Source of the DNA: Bryobacteraceae bacterium
GTDB taxonomy: Bacteria; Acidobacteriota; Terriglobia; Bryobacterales; Bryobacteraceae
Length of the DNA stretch: 14,832 nt
Direction of reading: 5' to 3'
Assembly: GCA_025350445.1 (NCBI GenBank)
Contig: JANXXV010000407.1
Span: forward strand, 1-14,832
Part shown: positions 7,013 through 13,763 of the stretch, one piece after another
How positions within the stretch are numbered: position 1 is the stretch's first letter
How the letters are laid out: each line of letters starts with the position of its first letter
Made by a program: the position numbers and the translations under genes
Notes under the pieces: generated by a model
Told to the model about the DNA's origin: nothing
Seen by the model: only the letters and a program-made list of their open reading frames with translations
The model's database searches: none

Positions 7013-7699
7013 GCGCGCGCCGGCTGGCATTTGGGGGCGGGGTGACGCCATGTCGGGTGCGGCAGGCGGGCCAGTCCAACCCACCACGGCGGCCTCCAAA
7101 TTGTCGCGCCACGCGTCGTCGCCGCCATCCGGATAAATGCCTTTCTGAAGGTCGGCGAGCTTTAGACCGGCAACTTGCAGATGCGGAAGTTCCCAGCTTA
7201 ATGGTTCCAGTCCAACTTCCTTGCCAATCTCTTGAAGACGATTCCAATAGCGTTTGTAGGCGCCAACCGTACTCCAGCTCCATTGATTGTTGAGCCACAA
7301 AACAAAATCCGCGGCGAGGCCGTGCTGATGGTAAGACTCCCATGGCTGGGCGTTGGTGACCTTCGCCCCCGGCCGAGTGCGTCCCTGCGCATAGAGCCAT
7401 GCCTGACGGGAAGGTGAGCGGAAGCCCTCAAACAATCGGAGTGGGATTTGTTCCGAATCCAACCGGGTCAACAGATGAGTGACGGACTCGCGCATGGCAG
7501 GGTGCAGTGCATCCAAATCCGTCCGCCGGGTGTTTGGGTCCGGAATGGGACTACCGGCAGCACTAAACGCGGTGACCGGTGGCCCTCCGGAACCCACGCC
7601 GCCGGTCCCTGATCCCGTCCCACTGGTGCCTGAACCCACGCCCCCCGTGCCGGAACCAACGGGGAGATAGAGAAGAGGTTTACGTCCGAATTGAATCAT
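7010..7699 (-). CDS. M15-family peptidoglycan peptidase (VanX/VanY/CwlK type) with Gly/Ser-rich N-terminal region
   Basis: A 229-residue protein with a zinc M15 peptidase domain at about 60-185. This family cleaves bonds next to D-amino acids in peptidoglycan stem peptides (D,D-carboxypeptidase, D-Ala-D-Ala dipeptidase or L-Ala-D-Glu endopeptidase). The SxHxxGxAxD zinc motif is present (SYHQHGLAAD; H124, D131), as is ExxH (E170, H173). The GFRSPSRQ and LYAQGRTRPG stretches resemble phage-endolysin-like and CwlK-like members. Residues 15-39 are a Gly/Ser/Thr linker with a 14-residue repeat, and the C-terminus is Pro/Ala-rich. No obvious Sec or Tat signal is seen, so how it would reach the wall is unclear. 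The ATG has a good AAAGGAG (7712-7706) with 6-nt spacing. It lies 27 bp after the IPT/TIG gene and 58 bp before the D-aminoacylase, whose substrates could derive from D-amino acids it helps free. Confidence 0.82.
   Translation of the reverse strand: MIQFGRKPLLYLPVGSGTGGVGSGTSGTGSGTGGVGSGGPPVTAFSAAGSPIPDPNTRRTDLDALHPAMRESVTHLLTRLDSEQIPLRLFEGFRSPSRQAWLYAQGRTRPGAKVTNAQPWESYHQHGLAADFVLWLNNQWSWSTVGAYKRYWNRLQEIGKEVGLEPLSWELPHLQVAGLKLADLQKGIYPDGGDDAWRDNLEAAVVGWTGPPAAPDMASPRPQMPAGAR
7583..7657 (-). repeat. 42-bp tandem repeat (about 1.8 copies) encoding a Gly/Ser-rich linker
   Basis: Residues 15-28 and 29-39 of the M15 peptidase repeat with a 14-residue period (GSGTGGVGSG in both copies). At DNA level, gaacccacgcc recurs 42 bp apart, at 7590 and 7632. 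Such repeats commonly vary in copy number by slippage; here it would change only linker length, in frame. Confidence 0.7.
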
Positions 7700-7726
7700 A
7701 GTCTGCTCCTTTGTTGTAGGTAATGT

Positions 7727-9148
7727 CTATTTCTTCGCGATGGTGATGAGAGCTTTTCCGGACGATCCGCCGATGGTCTGCACTTCAAATTCTCGCGGAC
7801 CTTCGGCGGCGTCGACTGCGGCGCCGATGTCCACTTTCAGCTGCTTGTTGTTGACATATTCGGAATCGCCGATGGTTAACCCGGTGCCATTCATGAATAC
7901 GACGCGGGCGCCGGGCAGAAAGCCCGTTCCGTTTATGGTCACCACCTGATGCTCGCCTTGTTTGATCGTTGCGTTTTCGACACCGCTGGCCAGGATAACC
8001 GGTCTTGCGGCTGAGAATATCGCAGCCACCGCATAACTTGCCATGGCTTGACCGGCTTTTCGGAGTTCAATATTGATCGGAGTATTGGGATTTAGCGGCT
8101 TCACCGACGACAACACAAAACCGACACGCTCCGCAGTCCCATCCCCATCGCGCGCGATGGTCAATCCGTCCGGCGCAGCAGACAGGGCCAGCGTCGATTC
8201 GTCCATGAACCGCCCAACGATTGTTCCAGACACCTTGAAATTATCGGTTGCAAACTTCGCGGCTTCCGCGGGCGTAATCGAAACCGTTGTGATCAACGGC
8301 GTAAAATTCAAGCGCGTTACGAAATGGCCGTCCACATACGCGTCGAGTAACCGCAGGTCGACACACGAACTATAAGTACTATTGGGATCGGAATAGTACT
8401 TGGACTGCTCAGCTTTGGTGAGCAAGAAAGAGGATGGAATGAAAATAGTAAGCACCTTGGCCTGCTGCTTGGATACCACGGTGTTTGCCGCGTAGGCGCT
8501 GTCGTTCAGCCGGTTCAACTGGTTCACTGTCTGGTTGGGGAACATGGTTTCATAGGCGCTAATGAGCGGACCGTTGAACGCCGCAACGGCAGGCGCGAAC
8601 GCCGGTCCAAAAGTAGTCACGCCCAGCAAGCCGGCGGCAATCGTGCCGCTGCCCCGCAGAAGCCGCAGGGTGAGATTTCGCGGATCGAGGTACTGTCCCT
8701 TTTCTGCTACGCCCCGCAGGGAAGTGAGATCTTCACCGTTAACGGCGGGATTCGGGGGCGCATTGAACGGGTACTTCATCGGAACGGACTGAGTCAACGC
8801 AATTAGCGATTTCACGCTATCCGGGCACCGCTTCTCCATGTCTTTGATCAAACGCGCGAGACCAACGGAGGCGGCCGTCATCAGCCATTGGTACTCCCCA
8901 TTTCGATTCGCGACGGTGATCTGCATTGCAATATAACGCCGGCCAATGCGGCGGCCAAAAGTGTCGGCTACGCTCTTGGGGCTCATCAGGCTGCGCGTTA
9001 GCTTGAGATAGTTTTCATTGTATTTATCGATCTCCGCGTTCCCTGTGGGAAGTGGCGACGCAGGTATCGGGTCGGTGGCGTTTTGGGCCACGGCTCGAAC
9101 TAGAATCAGAGTCGTTAACAAGAAGGTTTTGTGGGCGATGGTCAGCAT
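7727..9148 (-). CDS. Exported protein of unknown function with C-terminal IPT/TIG domain
   Basis: A 473-residue protein whose function I do not recognise. Residues 1-21 form a Sec signal peptide (hydrophobic FLLTTLILVRAV, cleavage near AVA|QN). The mature N-terminal part (about 35-120) contains FGRRIGRRYIAMQITVANRN, a beta-rich stretch I associate with exported acidobacterial proteins from memory. A Gly/Ala-rich hydrophobic segment follows at about 166-195, possibly membrane-associated. The C-terminal 380-471 looks like an IPT/TIG immunoglobulin-like domain (RPVILASGVENATIKQGEH, then INGTGFLPGARVVF), which in bacterial surface proteins serves binding or spacing. The frame opens with TTG at 9163, but the ATG at 9148 has a proper GGAGAG upstream and starts the signal peptide directly, so I chose it. 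It lies between the DUF1552 gene (64 bp) and the M15 peptidase (27 bp). Confidence 0.78.
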   Translation of the reverse strand: MLTIAHKTFLLTTLILVRAVAQNATDPIPASPLPTGNAEIDKYNENYLKLTRSLMSPKSVADTFGRRIGRRYIAMQITVANRNGEYQWLMTAASVGLARLIKDMEKRCPDSVKSLIALTQSVPMKYPFNAPPNPAVNGEDLTSLRGVAEKGQYLDPRNLTLRLLRGSGTIAAGLLGVTTFGPAFAPAVAAFNGPLISAYETMFPNQTVNQLNRLNDSAYAANTVVSKQQAKVLTIFIPSSFLLTKAEQSKYYSDPNSTYSSCVDLRLLDAYVDGHFVTRLNFTPLITTVSITPAEAAKFATDNFKVSGTIVGRFMDESTLALSAAPDGLTIARDGDGTAERVGFVLSSVKPLNPNTPINIELRKAGQAMASYAVAAIFSAARPVILASGVENATIKQGEHQVVTINGTGFLPGARVVFMNGTGLTIGDSEYVNNKQLKVDIGAAVDAAEGPREFEVQTIGGSSGKALITIAKK

Positions 9149-9155
9149 TTCCGCT

Positions 9156-9161
9156 CTCTCC
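9156..9161 (-). promoter_or_regulatory. Shine-Dalgarno GGAGAG deciding the IPT/TIG protein start
   Basis: GGAGAG lies 7 nt before the ATG at 9148. The competing in-frame TTG (9163-9161) overlaps this site and has no ribosome-binding site of its own, which argues for the ATG. Confidence 0.65.
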
Positions 9162-9212
9162 AACCTAGAAAGCGTGTAGTTGGTCCATCAAGGGACACAA
9201 TTTGGGTGAATA

Positions 9213-10583
9213 CTAGATATCGGAAAGATAACCCAGCGTGCCGTTGCTGTCGCCCATGGATTCCACCGGAACACCCATGCGGTCCAACATGGCGACGTAC
9301 AGGTTCGTCATCGGAGTTTCATCGGCGTAGCGGACGTGCCGGCCCGGCCGCAGTTTTCCGCAGCCGCCGCCTGCCAGCGCCAACGGCAGATTCCCGTGGT
9401 CGTGCGTATTGCCTTCACTGAGGCCGCTGCCGTAGGCGATCATGCAATGATCCAGCAGCGTGCCATCGCCGTCCGGCGTGGCCTTCAGCTTCTCCAGCAA
9501 GTAGGCAAACTGCCTGGCGTGGTGGCAATTGATCTGCGCCACCTTCTCAATCTTTTGTTTGTCGCCCTGGTGATGAGTCAACCCGTGATGCGCTTCCGGA
9601 ATACCAATCTCGGCGTACGACCGCGGGCTCTGTTCAATGGCCAGCAGCACCGTCATCACGCGGGTCATGTCGGTCTGGAACGCCAGCGTCATCAGGTCGA
9701 ATATGATCCGCGAGTGCTCTGAAAAGTCCGCCGGGATGCTGGCCGCGGGCGCGGGCATTGACGGCGTCTTCTGCTGAACGTTTGTCCGCTCCGCGTTGGC
9801 GATGCGTTTTTCAATGTCGCGAATGGAAAAAAGATACTCGTCCAGTTTGCGTTTGTCGGCGCCACCCAGACTGGCCTGCAAGCGCTGTGCATCGCTAACT
9901 ACACCGTCCAGAATACTCTTCTCGTACTTCGCCAGCCGCGCACGCCGGGCGGGATCGCGCTCAATGTCACCGCTGCCGAAGAGTCTTTCAAAAATCGCGC
10001 GCGGGCGGATCTCCGGCGGCATCGGCGACGATTCCGATCGCCAGGAAATGCTATTGCTATAGGCGCAGCTATACCCGTTGTCGCAACTGCCGCCCTGCAC
10101 TCCCTCCTCGCATCCCAGTTCCAGCGAAGCGAACCGCGTCTTCCCTTCCAGGCTGCGTGCGGCAATCTGATCCACCGATACGCCCACCTGAATATCCTTG
10201 CCGTAAGTCTTCTTGGGATGGACTCCGGTGAGATAGCTGGCGCCGGCGCGGCCGTGGTCGCCCGGTCCGTCGCCCAAGGCGCGCCCGGTATTGTGCGTCA
10301 GCCCGCTCAGCATCATCACGTCGTCACGAAACGGTGCGAGTGCCTGGGAGATGCGCGGCAGTTCGCGCGGTAGCACCGTTACCCCGGCTTCTTTCGTGGG
10401 CGTCCACTGATCCATCACGATGCCGTTTGGTACGTAGAGGAAAGCCATCCGGCACGGCGAGATCGCTTTCACTTTGGCCGCGTTGGCGAACGCCGGAATC
10501 ATGGCGTCGAGTAGTGGCAGCGCGACCGCGGTGCCCAGTCCCCGCAACAGAGTTCGCCTGGCGAGTTGCTTACCTGGAAACAT
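9213..10583 (-). CDS. Tat-exported DUF1552 (HXXSHH, PF07586) protein
   Basis: Length 456 residues from the chosen start. A twin-arginine signal (ARRTLLRGLG, arginines 9-10) and a hydrophobic stretch ending near PAFANA (residues 31-36) predict folded export. The body matches DUF1552 over its length: FLYVPNGI, the SGLTHNTG motif, DHGRAGASYLTG, three cysteines in the GCEEG...GGSC...YSC segment (158, 167, 173), and HGLTHH (H333-H338), the motif that gives the family its name with Thr for Ser. THDHGN and GGGCG near the C-terminus are also conserved-looking. Biochemical function is unknown; the His-rich motifs suggest metal binding. The family commonly lies beside DUF1592-type cytochromes, as here. 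The ATG at 10583 has GGAGG at 5-nt spacing and overlaps the upstream gene by 14 bp; an ATG at 10595 is possible but has poorer spacing. Confidence 0.92.
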   Translation of the reverse strand: MFPGKQLARRTLLRGLGTAVALPLLDAMIPAFANAAKVKAISPCRMAFLYVPNGIVMDQWTPTKEAGVTVLPRELPRISQALAPFRDDVMMLSGLTHNTGRALGDGPGDHGRAGASYLTGVHPKKTYGKDIQVGVSVDQIAARSLEGKTRFASLELGCEEGVQGGSCDNGYSCAYSNSISWRSESSPMPPEIRPRAIFERLFGSGDIERDPARRARLAKYEKSILDGVVSDAQRLQASLGGADKRKLDEYLFSIRDIEKRIANAERTNVQQKTPSMPAPAASIPADFSEHSRIIFDLMTLAFQTDMTRVMTVLLAIEQSPRSYAEIGIPEAHHGLTHHQGDKQKIEKVAQINCHHARQFAYLLEKLKATPDGDGTLLDHCMIAYGSGLSEGNTHDHGNLPLALAGGGCGKLRPGRHVRYADETPMTNLYVAMLDRMGVPVESMGDSNGTLGYLSDI

Positions 10584-12957
10584 TGCTTCCTCCATCCACT
10601 CTCCGCATTTGGAAAGGCTTGCTATTCACAATCTCCAGCACTATCGCTGAAAAACGATCTTCTTTCGCCGCGGCGCTCTCTACAATTTGATTCACGGCCG
10701 CTCCATCGTACGGCTCAAGGCCGCGCCCTAAAGCATAAGTCAGCAGCTTCTCAGCGAAGTTGCGGGAGAAGCCGGCGGACCTGCCCCGAAGAATCTGTTT
10801 CAGATCTTTCGGCCCGTGGACAGGCGTTCCGTCCGGCAGCACACCGGAACTATCAATCGGGAATTTGCCGTCGTGCGTTCGCCATGCGCCTGCCGCATCG
10901 TAATTCTCTAAGCCGAAGCCGATGGGGTCCATCTGGTTGTGGCACACCGCGCAGCTCGCATTCGCACGGTGCTGTTCCAGTCTCTGCCGCAGAGACACCT
11001 CCGTGCCGATGTTCGCCTCCTGCAATGCGGCTACGTCCGGAGGAGGCGGAGGCGGAGCCGCACCCAGTAAATTCTCCAAAACCCACTTGCCGCGAATCAC
11101 CGGCGAAGTTCTTGTCGCGTACGACGAAAGCGTCAACACCGAAGCCTGCGTCATCACACCACTGCGGCGTTCGCCATCGAGTTCTACCCGCTGAAACGCC
11201 TCCCCCTTGATTCCCGGGATTCCGTAGTGGCGCGCCAGTATGCCGTTCGCAAAAGTGAAGCGGCCATCCAGAAAATCAAGAATGCTACGGTCTTCGCGTA
11301 TCACCGCTTCGGCGAAAAGGATGGTCTCCTTGCGCATGGCATCTACTAACTCATCGTCCACTGTTGGGAATTGTGCACCGTCCGGACGCTTGCGGTCCAG
11401 CAGGCGAAGGTTCAACCATTGCGAGGTAAAGTTCTCCACCAGTGCAGCGGACTTTGGGCTCGCCAGCATTCGCCGGACTTGCCCTTCCAGAACACCGGGC
11501 TGGCGAAGCTGGCGCGCATCGGCCGCCTGCAAGAGTTCTTCATCCGGCATGCTGCTCCATAAGAAATAGGAAAGCCTCGATGCCAGCTCGTGCTCCCCGA
11601 CCGCGTACGTCCCGGCACCATCGCGCTCGATGCGGAACAGGAAGCTCGGCGACATCAGTACGCTTTGCACGGCGACGCGAATGCCCTCCTCGAAGGAGTC
11701 TCCCTCTTTCTGAACCATCGCCACCAAGCGTGAAAGCCGGTCGATTTCCTGTGCCGTCGCTGGCCGTCGATACGCGCGCCGCGCCAGGTTTTCCACTACC
11801 CGGCGCGTGCATTCCGGTGTGTGACTCCCGTGCTTGTGTCCGCAGACGAAGATGCGGCGGTAACTCTCCGGCGATTCAGCGCTGGGATTATATGGGCCGA
11901 CAATATCCAGGTACTCCACATAAACCTGGCGGCGCCCATCGGGATTCACGTTGCCGCGCGGGTCGGCCAAATCCGCAAATTCAGGAAACGAAGCGCGCAT
12001 CGCGTGCTGCCCGGCGCGCACTCTGTAGCGGACCGTGGATTCGCTTCGACTGTAGCGGTAGTCAATGTTGCCTTCCACCACATCGGTCTTGATTGGCTCA
12101 CCATCCAGCCGGAAAACCATCTCCACCGGCGGGTAAGCTTTCCGGTTCTCTTCCTCGTTCGCCTCCATCTCTCCGGGCGTGAATGGAACTTCCCTCTTTC
12201 GCTTGGAAGCGGAGGCCTGCGCGGGAGTGCGAACGTTGCGAGCCCGGTAATTCGTCAGGCGCATGCGGAATTCGTACTCCGCGTCCACCGGAAAATCGAA
12301 GGTCCCGTACAGTGCGCCGCGCATGGAATAGGGCATCACATTTGCACTGGATGTGCTGTCATCCTGATTCTTTTTCACCAGAAAACGGGCGAGCCTGGAG
12401 GGCTTCACGGTATACGGTTCACCGAAGACGGCCACGTTCGATAGTTTGCGTGCGGCGTTGATGTACTTTTCCATCAACATCGGCGAGAGAGACAGCACGT
12501 CGCCGATGTTGTCGAAGCCGTAGCCGGAATCGTCGAGCGGAAATTCATCGGCCGGTTGCAACGAGACGCCAAGCAGATCGCGGACAGTGTCGTTGTATTC
12601 GGCGCGGTTCAACCTGCGCGCGGTAACGCGGCCGGGGTCGAAATCGGGTGCGCCGCTGGAATGGCCCAACAGACTCTCGAGCCATTGCGTAACGGCCGCC
12701 ATCTCCGCTTTCGGCGGCGCCGGCAATCCGGGAGGCGGCATTTTTCCGCTGCTCAGCCGGTCGAGAACTTTCTCCCAGACACCCAGGTCTTTGGAACTGA
12801 GCTTGTCATCGAAGCTCAGATTCGCGGTCTTCAACTTTGGGTTGTGGCAGGAATAGCAGTTCTTGGCGAGAAACGGCGCTACGGTTTCCTGATACTCCGG
12901 CGTCTCCGCCCGCAAAGACAGGCAGACGATGGCGCTGAGAGTAAGAAGACGGGTCAT
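10570..12957 (-). CDS. Exported diheme c-type cytochrome with DUF1587/DUF1595/DUF1592/DUF1588/DUF1585 domains
   Basis: A 795-residue periplasmic protein typical of Planctomycetota, Verrucomicrobiota and Acidobacteriota; no member's reaction is firmly known to me. Order: signal peptide (1-17, LLTLSAIVCLSLRAE), an N-terminal cytochrome-like domain with C34-YS-C37-H38 and the KMPPPG methionine loop (M73), DUF1587 (about 111-175, VTARRLNRAEYNDTVRDLLG), a beta-rich, possibly carbohydrate-binding insert (about 210-355), DUF1595 (about 383-445, LARRAYRRPAT), DUF1592 (about 450-575, ELASRLSYFLWSSMPDE), DUF1588 (about 597-690) with a second CxxCH (C669, C672, H673), and DUF1585 (about 715-787, FAEKLLTYALGRGLEPYD). 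Two hemes c are therefore expected. The ATG directly follows the stop of the DUF1080 gene (TAGATG) with no Shine-Dalgarno, and the 3' end overlaps DUF1552, so the three are probably co-translated. A role in electron transfer during polymer or sugar oxidation is a guess. Confidence 0.94.
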   Translation of the reverse strand: MTRLLTLSAIVCLSLRAETPEYQETVAPFLAKNCYSCHNPKLKTANLSFDDKLSSKDLGVWEKVLDRLSSGKMPPPGLPAPPKAEMAAVTQWLESLLGHSSGAPDFDPGRVTARRLNRAEYNDTVRDLLGVSLQPADEFPLDDSGYGFDNIGDVLSLSPMLMEKYINAARKLSNVAVFGEPYTVKPSRLARFLVKKNQDDSTSSANVMPYSMRGALYGTFDFPVDAEYEFRMRLTNYRARNVRTPAQASASKRKREVPFTPGEMEANEEENRKAYPPVEMVFRLDGEPIKTDVVEGNIDYRYSRSESTVRYRVRAGQHAMRASFPEFADLADPRGNVNPDGRRQVYVEYLDIVGPYNPSAESPESYRRIFVCGHKHGSHTPECTRRVVENLARRAYRRPATAQEIDRLSRLVAMVQKEGDSFEEGIRVAVQSVLMSPSFLFRIERDGAGTYAVGEHELASRLSYFLWSSMPDEELLQAADARQLRQPGVLEGQVRRMLASPKSAALVENFTSQWLNLRLLDRKRPDGAQFPTVDDELVDAMRKETILFAEAVIREDRSILDFLDGRFTFANGILARHYGIPGIKGEAFQRVELDGERRSGVMTQASVLTLSSYATRTSPVIRGKWVLENLLGAAPPPPPPDVAALQEANIGTEVSLRQRLEQHRANASCAVCHNQMDPIGFGLENYDAAGAWRTHDGKFPIDSSGVLPDGTPVHGPKDLKQILRGRSAGFSRNFAEKLLTYALGRGLEPYDGAAVNQIVESAAAKEDRFSAIVLEIVNSKPFQMRRVDGGSNVSR
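10589..10593 (-). promoter_or_regulatory. Shine-Dalgarno GGAGG deciding the DUF1552 protein start
   Basis: GGAGG ends 5 nt before the ATG at 10583, inside the last codons of the upstream cytochrome gene. The alternative ATG at 10595 overlaps this site and has only GGAGAG at 3-nt spacing. Confidence 0.6.
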
Positions 12958-13683
12958 CTAAAAAGTCTTCAGCCGGATATTCCGCGATTCAATCTTCATC
13001 GCGGCCTTCGTCACATGGAGTTGAATCCCGATCTCGCCCTCCATCTTGCGGTTCGCCTTATCGTCGTCAATCACCACGCTCATCACGCGCCCGTTCAGCA
13101 ACTGGATGATGGTGTTCCCGCGGGCGATGATGTGCAGTTCGTTCCAATCGCCGGACTTGATCAAACCCTTTAGTTCGTCGCCGTCGCCGGTGGATCCCAC
13201 CGCGCCCACCTTCTTTCCGTCCGGTACATACGATACCTGCCCGCGCAGCGCCAGAAAGCCTCGGCCGCGCTCTTCGTACACTTGCCCCGTATACACCTGC
13301 TTGCCGTCGATATCCGCCTGATAGCCCTTCATCACCCACTTGGCCACGTTGGGAAGTTCCACGCTGCGATACTGCACGCCGCTGTTTCCAGTCTCGCCTG
13401 TCAGTTTATATTCCAACTTCAATTCGAAGTCCGCCGGCGAGCCGCCTTTCCAGATGCAAAAGATATTCTGCTTCGGCTGGTGCTCGGCGGTGGTTGCGCC
13501 CACCATGATTCCATTCTCGACACGCCAGAAATCCGGATCGCAATCCCAGCCCTTCAGCGAATCGCCGTCGAAGATCTTTTGGAATCCAGTTTCCTCCAAC
13601 GGGCCGACTGCAGGGCCGCGCGCCTGGCCAAATAAAAGAGCACTGCCAGCCATTGCTAATAATAGAGTGTTTCGAACGATCAT
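12958..13683 (-). CDS. Exported DUF1080 (PF06439, 3-keto-disaccharide hydrolase family) protein
   Basis: A 241-residue protein with a Sec signal peptide (about 1-20, LLLAMAGSALLFGQA) and one concanavalin-like beta-sandwich domain at about 32-240. Family landmarks: FDGDSLKGWD (38-47), FWRVENGIMVG, ADFELKLEYKL, NSGVQYRS, MKGYQADI, GDWNELHIIARG, NGRVM, EGEIGIQLH, and the closing strand IESRNIRLKTF. Characterised relatives split 3-keto-glycosides made by Gfo/Idh/MocA-type dehydrogenases, and such a dehydrogenase is the gene immediately upstream. The ATG has GGAGG (13692-13688) at 4-nt spacing, and its TAG is immediately followed by the cytochrome ATG. Other DUF1080 proteins act only as glycan-binding modules, so catalysis is not certain. 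Confidence 0.92.
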   Translation of the reverse strand: MIVRNTLLLAMAGSALLFGQARGPAVGPLEETGFQKIFDGDSLKGWDCDPDFWRVENGIMVGATTAEHQPKQNIFCIWKGGSPADFELKLEYKLTGETGNSGVQYRSVELPNVAKWVMKGYQADIDGKQVYTGQVYEERGRGFLALRGQVSYVPDGKKVGAVGSTGDGDELKGLIKSGDWNELHIIARGNTIIQLLNGRVMSVVIDDDKANRKMEGEIGIQLHVTKAAMKIESRNIRLKTF

Positions 13684-13715
13684 GATGCCTCCAGACCACT
13701 TTAGATTGTGTCACT

Positions 13716-13763
13716 GAAATAACGACATCAACCACTCCCTTACGGTCGCGGCTCGGTTATTTC
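13716..13763 (-). repeat. 8-bp inverted repeat with 32-bp spacer between the dehydrogenase and DUF1080 genes
   Basis: gaaataac (13716-13723) and gttatttc (13756-13763) are perfect reverse complements flanking most of the 79-bp intergenic region; the right arm starts at the last base of the dehydrogenase stop codon. The arms are A/T-rich and there is no U-tract, so it is not a convincing terminator. It could be a weak hairpin or a pair of operator half-sites, or chance. Confidence 0.35.

Noticed and set aside
6952..7128. N-terminal extension of 59 residues on the D-aminoacylase frame
   Set aside because: It overlaps the M15 peptidase coding end, is basic and low in family likeness, and the ATG at 6951 has GGAGG and starts the conserved family N-terminus.
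9149..9212. Short imperfect inverted repeats (GTCC/GGAC, CCAAC/GTTGG) before the IPT/TIG gene
   Set aside because: The stems are only 4-5 bp with bulges or long loops, which is within chance for this length.
10566..13173. Several plus-strand open frames of 200 or more codons (10566-11210, 11442-12092, 11821-12444, 12556-13173)
   Set aside because: All are antisense to the well-supported cytochrome and DUF1080 genes, rich in Arg, Ser and Pro, and have no family features.
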